Source: Brachypterus glaber (Eukaryota > Arthropoda > Insecta > Coleoptera > Kateretidae). Taken from it: a DNA stretch of 64,000 bases. The notes below the pieces were generated by a model that made no database searches, was not told the origin of the DNA, and saw only the letters and a program-made list of their open reading frames with translations. Positions 53,408 to 63,816 of this stretch are shown here, piece by piece. The stretch lies in NCBI GenBank assembly GCA_958510825.1, contig OY294050.1, positions 7,541,340 through 7,605,339 of the forward strand, given 5' to 3'. Position 1 is the first letter of the stretch, and the number at the start of each line of letters is the position of its first letter. Made by a program: the position numbers and the translations under genes.

Positions 53408-56400
53408 TTATCTACTATACTTACGTTTTACTGTTGGCTTAGTGTGCATATATATGCAATCTCTTCTGGTGCAAGACTCTCCAAACTTACACTTTGGATG
53501 CAGGTACATACACTTTTCCCCAAACTTGCATTTCGGAAAAATATCGCAATTTTTCGTAGGATGAGCGAACTCGCACTTTTCCCGCATCTTACAGTTGGGC
53601 CAAAATTTGCACCTTTCTTTCCTGGTACTTCCCTCTGCTAAATTTTCTTCGTCTTTCAAATCGAAGACGATAGGTCTTTTGGCAGCTTTCGAAGATTCGG
53701 CAGTATCGATTCCTCTCCCTCTTCTCGGTTCGTATCCGTCTAAAGTTACGACAAATTGTTGTTTAATATTGTTTTTTACTAGAGCGGTATCAACCGAGGG
53801 GTTGTACAATTGTTGCATACCTGATGATGACCGGCTTAATGGTCGAGGAAAGTAGCAATCATCCTCACTCTCCGATTCGCTGTCATCTTCCGAATCGCTG
53901 GCAGATGGGCCGTACTCACGTTCCAGTTCCAAAATGGCCTCCTGTTTGGTTTTTCCTTCGAGGGAAATACGGAGATCGGTCTTTCTGGGCTTCACTTTGA
54001 GTTCAAATTGGGCTTGCTAGAAAAAAAAAATAGACATCAAAAATTAAGAAAAAAAAACTTATATACAGGTACTTTCAAACATCAATCCTGAGGGAGCTAT
54101 TGGCTTAGTTACATCGCCACTTAGTGCTACTAAGAGTGCCGATGTATTGAAATCTTCGCCGAAAAGTCAAAATCTTTGACCACGTTTTTTCACATTTCTC
54201 GACGTTTTAGACCATTCTGAGTCGAAATCAGTAAAAAAAATTTTTGCGTCCGTCTGTCTGTCTGGATGTACACTCCATTTCTACATGAGATATAGACTTG
54301 CGATTTTTTGCATATTGTTTCTTATCGTATTCCGAAAAGCTGATTAGATTTTGGGGGTAAACGATTTTGGGTAAGGGGGTAAAAATAGGGTAAAACTCCT
54401 ATTTTTAGCGTTTTTTGTTTATAATTAAGGCAATTATTATTGTATTTGGTTAATTTAGCACTTATATAAAAGATAATTTTAAATTGGTCAAAAAATGTTA
54501 TAAACAACGTTTTCCTAAAACGCATTATTTTCGAGATATTGGCGTTTAAAGCAGTAAAAGGTTTTTTTAGCATATCTCACATATTTATAACCCGATTTCA
54601 AAAAAATATATTTTTAATAAAAGCTGCTTTTAAGCCCTATAAAAAATGTTATATACAGTTTTTTGCTAGAATATAATGTTTTAAAGATACAGAATTTAAA
54701 ATCGATCAAAACGCCTAGTTTGAAATTTGCAAACTAGATGGCTCTAGTGTACAATAGTGCCGATGTTTTGACAGGGTGCTTGCAACGTTTTATCTAGTTT
54801 ACACCATAGGCACCAAACCCTTGGTCCGCGAACCAAACGGTGTTATAACTGCAAGTACGCATGCTTCATTCCCTGTGATTGGTTAAAATTCAAATATGGT
54901 ACCCAGACCAAGTGTTTGGTACCTACGGTGTAAACTAAGCCATTTTCTCTTAAAAATGCATCATGTTTATAGTAGTAGCTTTAAAAGCGATTTTTTAACC
55001 TAGTTACATGTATAGAAACGTTTTTTCTTAGTTTTTGATAGAGAATAACTCTGCATCATTAAAATATTGGTTTTCAACATTTTAGTATTTAATTTTTCGT
55101 CCTCGAACCGTGAAATTTTTCTCGAAAACGGGTAATCCTACAATATTACAACAAGAGTACGTTTTTGATGTATTTTGACCTGAGGAATCATATCCCAAAA
55201 ATAAAATAACGAAAAAAGTTTGGGACAAAAAACTGATAAGGTCCCCCTGTTTCGCACACCCCTAGTTAAAATAAATACATGCAAATAACATATGAAGATG
55301 GGCCTTATTAAGATTAGACCACGTGCAACACCTCGTTGCTATATCTCAAAGGGTTCCTAAGCTATTAAATAAAAACAGAATATTTTAGCCACTTTCAAAG
55401 GGGCTTAGCTTAAGGACACTAGATCTACGGCGCAGGAAACTGAACTGGAGTTTACAGATTTAGTGTCCTTAGCTTAGCTCCCTTACGACGCACGTTTATA
55501 GGAACTATTTATCATATTTTTTAAATTTCGGACCCTATTTCAAATACACAGTGCATGCACGAAAAAGTTATAAGGAAATGAGGTTTTAAATAAAAAGCTG
55601 CGAAATTTATGCAATTTTTTGCCAATTATTATTTACCTTAATATTTACAGTTATAAATCAAACCATGTAATATTTGATATGTGTTACAGTCTGGCAGGCC
55701 TAAAAATCTTTGTTTCGCATGCGCCAGATACAAATCCAGTGTTTAATTGGCTTTTATATACACATATGTGTATATACTAGGGTGACCCACCCAAATTTCA
55801 AAAAGAAAAATTAGGAGGTAACACCCCTTAAATTTGTTCATTGGGGTAACAGTATTATCCCTGATTTTTTTCAGATTTTTTTTTTATTTTTTTTTTAAGG
55901 CCGAAGGATTTTTTATTTAAATCTTTTTAACACGAAACGGTTAAAGGGATAGTAAATGGATAACCTCAAAAACAATCAGAAAGTTTTCTTTCAAATTGGC
56001 GGAGCTGTGCCCTTTTAAGTTCGCAAAAGCACTACATTGCTTCATTTTAGGCGTAATGACAGGCACAAAAAATTTTTTTCATTGTCTTAAAATATTATGC
56101 GTGTAGCCCAATATGTCCTCACATAAAAACCACTATAATTTTTTTTATTGGATATACGGGGTATCCAGAAAAAAATATATATATTTTTTTAACATATTTG
56201 AGAGATAAATTCGGTTTTTAGGAAATTTAGTTTTAATTTTGAAAGATCTGATTTTTTTTTAGGTTATCCATTTACTATCCCTTTATACCGTGCCGTGTTA
56301 AAAAGATATAAATAAAAAATCCTTCAGACTTAAAAAAATAAAAAAGCTAAAGAAACATACCTTTTTAAAAAATGACTGTGAGCGACCTCTAGATTTTTTT

Positions 56401-58810
56401 CAAAAATTCTGAAAAAAATCAGAGAGAACAAATTTAAGGGGTGAGAGCTCCAAATTTTTCAATTTGAAATTTTGGTGGGACACCCTAGCATATACATATG
56501 TATTTATTTAACTTGCAATACCTTATATTTAACAAACTATACCTTTGAAGTTTTAATGGTGTTTTCTTGCATACTCTTTTGCGCATCCGAAAGCGCTCGT
56601 AGGAGTATATTCTTGTTTATTACTGACGCGTCACATTTTCTTCTTGGTGTAATCTTTATCATGCTTTTTACCTCTTTTTCTTTGTATACTTCTTCTGGTT
56701 TATTTTCTGCCACCTGAACTTTTGACATCACCCCTAATCTACTCATCACACCCTAAAAGGACATGGTAATGGATTAGTCCAGGTCAGAAAATTTGCAGAG
56801 GAAAACAAGAAAATACAGTAAACTCAGAATCTGAGTAAAAAATTGGACCAAGGAATCTACATTAAGTAGTTTAAAAATGAATTTTAGTCATAGCCAAACT
56901 TTGTGTATTGCAGACTATTTGTACGTCCGACGTATACGAAGCTAAGTGTACGCCCTGTATTCTTTAAAAACCTAAATATCAGCCAACAATATTGGCTGAT
57001 ATTTAGGTTTTTAAAGCTTGTCAGGATTATTATTAGTTTATTTGTCAAAACCAGCAAACAGGCGACAAAACCGACCTAAACAAAAGAGTTGGGTTATGTT
57101 AATTCGGACGTATTAATAGCCAGTTTGTAAAAATATTTTCAACATTCATTCAAAATATTTACCTCTTTTTCTTCAGACTTTTTCCTTCTATTAGGAAAAT
57201 TTGTATCTGATCTGCTTATATCCCGTCCCGCCTTATGAGGTTCTCTATTGCTCCGCTGCGATTCATTTTGCCTATTACGCATTTCACGGCGCGACTCCAA
57301 CATTCTTCTGACGTCAGACTCTCTACGAGGATCTGGCAATTCTTCGCGAGGATCTGGTACTCTGCGATTATCATATTCTCGTCTACTGTCAAATTCCCTT
57401 CGATTAGATTCCCGCCTATCAGATTCTTTTCGGTAATCTCTACGATTTCCAGATTCTCTGCGAGATTCTGTTTCCCTACTTGTGCCTCTATAAAAATCAG
57501 ATTCTCTTTGCACTTTTGGATCTGGTGAACCTAACCGACTTAAAACTGAAGGTCTTTTCCTGTTATTTGCAAAATGACTGTCCGATTCAGGGCTAAATGT
57601 TATTCGTTTGCGTTCGGGTTTCAAAAGAATACATTCGTTATCGTCGGTTTCAATGCTGTTATTACTAGTGTTTTGTTCTTTTGTGTTTTTTTTTGCTGGT
57701 TTCTTTTCTTTTTTAGTTATTATAGGCAGGGGTGGTGAGTATGAAATTGGTGGGGTTTTTTCTCTTTTAACTTTGTTGACCTTATCTGTGTCTAGTATTC
57801 CCAATCTACTTTTAACGCTCTTTATTTTTTGTTCAATGTCTTCCAGTTCCTTTCTGCTACTTTCAACTGATTCTGCTAATAGTTCTTTTCTGCTACTGTC
57901 TACTGATTCTTTGAATACTAATTCTTTTCTGCTACATTCTGCCGACTCTTTCAAACCTTGTTCATTTTTGCTACTTCCTGCTGATTCTGCCAGTAATGGT
58001 ATATCAAAACTATCATTGTTTACTGGTAAAGTTGTTTTGTTGTTTTCAGTCTCTGCAATAGACTCATTTGTCGTTGATATTACTTTTCTATCACTATTGG
58101 AAATTTTGGCTATATTTAATGGTAAATCATCAGTTAATGATTTACTTGATTTGTCCTTCTCGTTTTTAGATTTCTTGCTTTTCTCCTTTTTAATCTTTTC
58201 TTTCTTTATATTTAGATCTATTCTAGCATCTGTGGACTTTCGTTTAGTGACTTTCCTTGTCTTTTTAACTACTAAATCTGAAATAAAATTTTATATTTAT
58301 CTACTAAAATTTTTAAGAAATATATTTTTAGGGTAATTAATTTAGGTACACTAGATCTAGGTCTTAAGTTAGCCTTGCTAACTTAAGAAGTTAGCCTTGC
58401 TAACTTAAGACCTAGATCTAGTGTCCCTAAATTAATTCCCTACCTGCATTTGTGACAGTTAGCTCTTTTAGCTTTTTAAGTACAACATGTAACCAGTCTA
58501 CAAAAGCCCCAGTATTTGAATTTAAGAATAAACCCAAATCTTGTTTCATTTCTGTCTTTGACCGTTTATTGGCAACCATTACCATAATATAGTCAGGCAA
58601 CTCTTCATCTATAAGAAAGAAAACTATGTTTACTTGAATATAAAGATAGTCTATTTACTTACCAACATAACACTCTAATTCCAATAATTTGGCCTTAATA
58701 GCAGACTAAAAGTAAAATATAAAAATTAGATATATAACCTCAATTTTATTTTTTATAAAATAAGTACCTACCCTCATTTTTTGGCCCACTTCTGAACCTA
58801 TTGAATCCAT
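53408..58810 (-). CDS. ZC3H14: ZC3H14 / Nab2 homologue, exons 1-6 (3' end unresolved)
   Basis: Exons in transcript order: 58810-58772, 58705-58663, 58608-58444, 58277-57163, 56752-56543, then 54016 to 53425 (if spliced at the AAAAC/GTAAGT donor) or to the in-frame stop at 53408 (726 aa). The family binds poly(A) tails in the nucleus and limits tail length. Residues 1-82 are the PWI-like N-terminal domain (ECYVDEELPDYIMVMVANKR, LFLNSNTGAFVDWL). Residues 83-454 are low complexity, with SRKEL repeats and an RRES/RRE(F/Y)D run. Three CCCH fingers follow: C660-H676 (CKFWPNCKMREKCEFAH), C681-H697 and C700-H715. Human ZC3H14 has five, so two are missing or unassembled. The start is the ATG opening the conserved domain. 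Confidence 0.9.
54107..54770 (+). repeat. Dispersed repeat C, copy 2
   Basis: ACATCGCCACTTAGTGCTAC, AAATCTTCGCCGAAAAGTC, TTTGCGTCCGTCTGTCTGTC and a CGATGTTTTGACAGGGTGCT end follow the order of 43858-44560. It lies in ZC3H14 intron 5. Confidence 0.6.
54795..54937. mobile_element. 143-bp MITE (TAGTTTACACC ends)
   Basis: TAGTTTACACCATAGGCACC plus AAACCCTTGGTC pairs with GACCAAGTGTTTGG plus TACCTACGGTGTAAACTA. Arms are about 35 bp and the centre is unique. It lies in ZC3H14 intron 5. Confidence 0.7.
55411..55471. mobile_element. 61-bp hAT-type MITE, copy 3, inside a foldback element
   Basis: The ends TAAGGACACTAGATCTA and TTTAGTGTCCTTA match the 436-522 family. A perfect 8-bp repeat GCTTAGCT flanks it (55403-55410 and 55472-55479). 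The surrounding sequence is a foldback-family copy (about 54960-55560) whose uninterrupted counterpart at 20486-20499 reads GGGGCGTAGCTCCC, i.e. the near-identical empty site. Confidence 0.85.
55778..56488. mobile_element. Foldback element, 711 bp (CTAGGGTG ends)
   Basis: CTAGGGTGACCCACCCAAAT pairs with AATTTTGGTGGGACACCCTAG. Inner pairs include GGATAGTAAATGGATAACCT / AGGTTATCCATTTACTATCC. It lies in ZC3H14 intron 5, ending about 55 nt beyond exon 5 (56543). Confidence 0.65.
56962..57016. repeat. Perfect 24-bp hairpin in ZC3H14 intron 4
   Basis: Arms CTTTAAAAACCTAAATATCA plus GCCA pair perfectly with the right arm around a 7-nt loop ACAATAT. It could be a minimal MITE. No target duplication was identified. 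Confidence 0.65.
58343..58429. mobile_element. 87-bp hAT-type MITE, copy 4, against the ZC3H14 exon 3 donor
   Basis: The ends TAGGTACACTAGATCTAG and CTAGATCTAGTGTCCCTA. A perfect AATTAATT target duplication lies at 58335-58342 and 58430-58437. The target repeat is itself a palindrome, so the hairpin extends from 58332 to about 58440, right up to the intron's GT (58443-58442). The interior repeats GTTAGCCTTGCTAACTTAAG twice. Confidence 0.87.
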
Positions 58811-59484
58811 GTTTGTTTTTATGGTAATAATTTTCCAATAAAACGTTTATTATTGAAATAAACCATAAAAATAACTCTTTTATAACCACAACACATTTAT
58901 CTGTCAAATAGTGGCGCTAAATTTGAATTTAAGTTATACGAGGTGCATTCAAAATTTTGATTCAAAATTTTTATTTATATAGATGGAATATTTATTCCAG
59001 CGCTAGAATAGTATTATACGGTAGTTCTGAATTTACCAAAATCGCCAAGGAACGTCCTAGACAAAAAAATTCTTGGATACAAATGTGTTTCATGAAAAAA
59101 TAAGAAACTTTGAAAATGTCTCTGTCCGTCCGTCTGTCTGTCCGTCCGATGTCACGATTTTTGTGGTCTCGATAACTCAAGGACGAGTAATCCGACTGAC
59201 TCGAAATTTTCAGGAAAAATCAAGTTGTATAAACAGAAGAAACCTGTTGTTTTTGAAAGAAATCCCCAAAAAAAAAAGTTATGGAGGGTCAAACTTAAAA
59301 AAAAAAAAAAAGCTATCATTATTTATTTTTTTTTTTCAATTTTTTCTTTTTTTTTAAGAAATTTCATTGAAAAAAAAAATATTTTTTAAAAATTTCTTTA
59401 CGAAAAAAAAAAAAATTTTTATAAAAACTTTCTTTTTATTTATTTTTTTAAAAAATATAATTTTTTATTTTTTTTTAAGTGCAA

Positions 59485-60096
59485 AGAGTGTGTCAAAAGC
59501 CCGCTCCCTTTAACTTTTGAACGGCTTAAGCTATTAACTTGTAATTTAAAACACTTAAATATAATCCAAATAATTTTTTAGTATGTATTTGATATGCTTA
59601 GGGGCCACAATGGAGAAAGGTGGCAAGGGGAGACATTTTGGAAAGGGGGTCGTATGATACATCATTTTAAAGCTTATAAAATTCTCTATTCAACTATATA
59701 CTTTTATTTTTTTTATTTTTTTTTAAGGTTTTCATTATTCATTTTTTTTTGCTAAAAAATGCAACTTTTTAAGATTTTATTTGTTAAATTTTATTTATAT
59801 AATTTAAAATTAGTTTAAATTTTTAACCCTATTTTAGTCTCCCAAAAATTAGTCCGAAAAAATAAAAAATATGTGGGCAAACAGAGAATTTTATAAGCTT
59901 TAAAATGATTACACGACCCTCCTTTCTATTTAAAAAAATTCTCCCCTTGCCTCCTGCCTTCATTGTGCCCCCTAAGCATGCCAAATATATACCGAAAAAT
60001 TATTTGGGTTTTATGTTACTTATGTATTCTAAATTTCAAGTTGTTAGCCTAAGCCGTTCAAAAGTTAAAGGGGGGCAGACTTTTGACACGCTGTGT
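59485..60096. mobile_element. Foldback element, about 610 bp
   Basis: Left GAGTGTGTCAAAAGCCCGCT and TTTAACTTTTGAACGGCTTA pair with TAAGCCGTTCAAAAGTTAAA and GCAGACTTTTGACACGCT on the right. Further mirror blocks: GCTTAGGGGCCACAATG / CATTGTGCCCCCTAAGC, and ATTTTAAAGCTTATAAAATT against AATTTTATAAGCTTTAAAAT. Confidence 0.7.
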
Positions 60097-61574
60097 ATAA
60101 TGGAATGCGTACCATGTTGTAAGAATGGGACGGCCGCCCGGGTGATTTTAGTTAAGGGCGCTAAAAGGAGAGGCGCCAAAATGGGTGGGGCGTCAAAAAA
60201 TTGTAAGGGATCATCACCTTTAAGGATTTTTTAGTTATCAGTGACGACTCATCACGATCAGAACTGCTGGTGGCAGGCATATTTCATTTTAAGGGGTGGG
60301 GGGCATCCATAAGGAAAAAAATTGCGCTTTCACCAAAAATATAATTTTGAAGGTTTTTCTATGCTAATATATCTCGCTGGGGGGGTGGGGGCGACAAATG
60401 CATTACAGATATCTCTGTTTCTTTAATTTCAGGTGAACTTTCGCTTAAATCAACGTCTGTTAGGTAACATTTTCCTAGACCCCCCCCCCCCCCCGTCACA
60501 AACTGTCACATGTTCTGTACCCCCTCCCCCCTAGGCGCGTTACGTAATATATGGACAGCCCCTAAAAGGTATGAAAACTGGTTGGCAAATGGTCGTTGGC
60601 GCACTGCCGGCCGAATTTTTCTATAGCTCGTGGCCACAGATTTTGATAAGCTACTCAAAATCTGCGATATTTCATCGCATGCCGACTTGAGGCCGTCAGC
60701 TGGCCACAAGACAAGCGTTTGCTGGTTCTTAGATATAAAATCAAAAACATTGGACCATGAAATAACTATCCTCAAAGGATAATAAAAATTCAAATTTGAT
60801 AAATGATTAAAAGCGCTGATATGGAGCAGGTTGATTAAAGGTGCACGTGCCTCAATTAAAATGGTCGCACGCTTGCTATGACGTCACGTGCACCTTGTCC
60901 AGGTGATAACCAACAAAAGCTGTATTTTATTGTACTCTTCATAGCTCATGAGCTAGAAGAGTATTATACGACCAGAAAGTAAAAAGCTCACAATGTACAT
61001 GTTCACTACTGCAGTAGTGTAGGTTAGTGAGCGAAAGATTTTTTTTCGCCCAATCATATAACACTATGTTTTGATTTCTCGCGGAAGCTTTGAAATTAAA
61101 AAAGAATTGTTGAATGGACCAATAATTATAAGCATTAATGCTTTTTATGGTTTGGACTTTTAAGTGGTCCCAGAAAAAAAAAAGTGACAGAAGTCTGCTT
61201 TTTTGCATAGGGCCATTTTTTGCACCGCTGATTACGAAAAAGATAGTGAAAAAATTGAATAAAAATGCGACATTAGGGTGGTTCAAATTTTTGAAAAATG
61301 TCCGATTTAGCTAAACTTTGGCATAAAGGCTTCTTTTGGTAGTATTAATACGGACCAATACCCAAAAACTTAAAATTTAAAACGGCGGAATAAATATGGC
61401 TTCTGCTTTATTTTAAATCAAAAATACGTGATATCCTTTGAAAAAAAAATATATTTTTTTTTGCCAGAAAAATAAATTGTCATACTAAATGCATTTGTTC
61501 TACCTGAGAAAAGGACAAAATTATCTAAAAAGTCCAGTCAAATTACTAAGATCTGTAAAGTTATAACTTATAAA

Positions 61575-61604
61575 TCAGGACTAGGACTATAGTCCTAGTC
61601 CTGA
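61575..61604. repeat. Perfect 30-bp palindrome
   Basis: Arms TCAGGACTAGGACTA / TAGTCCTAGTCCTGA meet with no loop. Arms also contain the tandem GGACTA. No role is assigned. Confidence 0.7.
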
Positions 61605-61910
61605 CTTATTCGTCTAGTAAAGACTAGTTAGGACAATTTTATTTAGAAAACATTGAGAATTTTCCACTTAGGACAAACATCTTAGACTTATTTTTAGGAT
61701 TTGGGTTTTAGATAGGACATTTCCTTTTAGTAGGCACATGGGGCTAGTGTAAAATGGTTTGCTTATCTCAAAAAGTGAATTTTTGCAGATAGGACAACTT
61801 GTATTAGCATGGCAGTATTGAGCACGTTATATCGCTTAATTTTAACAAAAGATTTGTAGATTATAATCTAGCATTATAAAGCATTATAATGCTTTAAATG
61901 AGCATCAACT

Positions 61911-62060
61911 GCCCTGGTGAAAAATAACGTGAGAACGACTTGACCTAACGTTAGATGAATGTGGTTTGAATGTTATATGCATAACGTTAGGCTCTAACGT
62001 TAGAATTTTACCAAGCGTTAAATAAACGTTATTTTAAAGTTAGGCACCTAACGTTAGGCA
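61911..62060. repeat. Cluster of four TAACGTTA palindromes
   Basis: After CCCTGGTGAAAAATAACG the octamer TAACGTTA occurs near 61945, 61982, 61994 and 62049, mostly as CCTAACGTTAG. The opening resembles the CCCAGGTAGCAA and CCCGGACAACAT elements. The right terminus was not defined. Confidence 0.5.
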
Positions 62061-62129
62061 TTCTATCTGATAAATTTATACTAGGATAAGTTTTACTGCA
62101 GAAAATACCTAACTGTAATAAAAAATTAC

Positions 62130-62981
62130 CTCTTGTAACCTCATGTTTTTGTCAGATGGTTCTTTTAATAACCATGGATGATCCCAATCAGAGTCGTTTA
62201 CCTTCTCCTTTCTCAAAATTTCAATTTGTTTCAGAAAGTTTTGGAAGTCTAATTCAACCTGGTGATCGACTAAAGTTTGATTTTTTTCTTCCTCGTTCAC
62301 TTTTTTGCATTCCGGTTCTTTATTCAAAATTTCCCACTAAAATAATAGTTATTTTCTTAACTAGTGTATTAAGTAGCATTTTATCCACGCCTGACGGCCT
62401 CGTGGGTTGATATTCTTAAGTGAATAAAATCACTTAATACACGAGTTGAGAATTTAATTTTATCCAACACCTTTTATTTTTAAATAAAAATCTATAATTT
62501 TGCGAAAAATTATGTCAAAAATATTAAGATTAAGTTTTCTTAATACTAAAATAATAGGTAGCCATGGCCTAAGTATGCCTATTAAAAATAAACAATTGAC
62601 ATTTAAAATAGTGCTCAAAACAAGTGTTTCTGTGAAGGTGTTGGATAAAATAAATAAATTATTTATGATTATATTTTTTGTTTTTTTAATAGTGATAACA
62701 CGATTATGATTCATAACCATTGAGTTAGACTCAATGGTCATAACCATATGAATATTAAGCGAGAAACAGGAATACGATTATGGGTCATTATCAGAGTTGA
62801 CACTTTCATTACAATAACAGGGTCGGACAACAGGAATTTTAAAAATGTTTGGAGATTTTTGTTATGGTAGAGAAGAGTAGCTGTTAATAGTGAAGATTAT
62901 CTATTCTAAATTCTTTGTAATAATTTCAGTCAATTATCGTGTAAAACACCTATACTAATAGGTCCGAGAAAGACTTTAAAT

Positions 62982-63013
<32 letters not shown>

Positions 63014-63816
63014 TATTTCTAATATCAACTCTGGACCACGATATGGCTTGGTGAATTTAAATCAAAAGATAAAAAGTTGAGTTTTGCCAAATTTGATTTT
63101 AAATATGTTAACTAAGTTTTTTATGATTGAAATTTACTAATTTTTAAAGTAAAAGCAATATAACAATGCTCAATAAAAGTTTCATAGTAAACAAGTGGCT
63201 GAATTTTTTTCGGCAATTTAAAATTATAATTTTATTTTTTAATTAATTTATAAAACATAATTTTAGGTATCAGGTAATGTAAAATTTTAATAGCATACCA
63301 TAAATTAAAAAAACTTACTTTTATTAATATTTTAACAAATAATGATCTCTCACTTTTTAAAAACATTTTCTTACAATTATTTGTAAGCCGTAAAATAGGT
63401 GCCAATTTAATTTAAATATTAAAAATTATCAAAAGCACAATGGTTAATAAAAATAACACTAAAAGTAATTTTTAAACCACTATAGTGGTTAATCACAGCC
63501 GTCTTGAACCTTTTTGTACACAGATAGATTCTGTGCGGAGTTTATTTACCATTTTTCTGTAATTATCATCATCTTTTGTGAATTGGTGGATTTTTTCCAG
63601 TAAATCTTCATTTATTTCCTTTAATTTAGAAATTTCTTTTTCTTTTTCCGCTACAGATTCAAGTATAACTCTGTCTGTGTCTGTTAGTTTTTTATGGTTA
63701 GGTATGCCTTTAACTTGATTATTAGAAATTTCCAACTTTAAACTTTCAATTTTTTGCTTTAAACGGGTTTCGTTTTTTAAGGATTCGGAGTTTAATCGGG
63801 CAATTTGCAGTTTCAT
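62130..63816 (-). CDS. Unidentified coiled-coil protein, partial (two internal exons)
   Basis: Transcript order: 63816 to 63550, then 62336-62130. The first piece opens after TTTTTAG with MKLQIARLNSESLKNE and is strongly coiled-coil (KQKIESLKLEI, EKEKEISKLKEINEDLLEK). The donor AAAATG/GTAAAT at 63550 joins in phase 0 to WEILNKEPECKK. If instead read through, the frame stops at 63493. The second piece includes LDFQNFLKQIEILRKEK, DSDWDHPWLLKEPSDKNM and a donor GAG/GTAATT at 62130. The 5' exons lie beyond the window and the 3' exon was not found. The protein is not recognised; a cytoskeletal or centrosomal coiled-coil role would be only a guess. Real exon status rests on splice signals and composition. 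Confidence 0.55.
62982..63015 (+). repeat. (AACTA)n microsatellite
   Basis: Six or so tandem AACTA units. Such pentamer runs often mark the 3' end of a retroelement, but no element was recognised next to it. Confidence 0.7.
63020..63480 (-). repeat. Dispersed repeat R, copy 3 (reverse)
   Basis: CAATAAAAGTTTCATAGTAA, ATCAGGTAATGTAAAATTTT and TTACAATTATTTGTAAG are reverse-complement counterparts of segments in 24480-25022 and 41900-42725. It lies between the two exons of the unidentified coiled-coil gene. Confidence 0.5.

Larger units (their letters stand above)
58811..62129. other. Intergenic or intronic stretch, repeats only
   Basis: It contains a GTCTG-family repeat with long A/T tracts (about 58985-59480), a foldback (59485-60096), a poly-C run and MITE end (about 60477-60560), hairpin-forming sequence at 60560-60900, a 30-bp palindrome (61575-61604) and a TAACGTTA cluster (61911-62060). 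Open frames at 60506-60793 and 60939-61286 (minus) lie in hairpin-rich sequence and show no recognisable domain. It separates ZC3H14 (5' end) from the next gene, which may continue into it. Confidence 0.5.

Noticed and set aside
57608..58336. 242-codon plus-strand open frame
   Set aside because: Antisense shadow of ZC3H14 exon 4 (Ser/Leu/Phe-rich), running on into the intron.
60506..60793. 95-codon minus-strand frame (TLVLWPADGLKSACDEISQI)
   Set aside because: Composition looks protein-like, but the DNA is full of short mirrored segments (CAGATTTTGATAAG/CTCAAAATCTG) and no splice context or family was found. Kept as repeat DNA.
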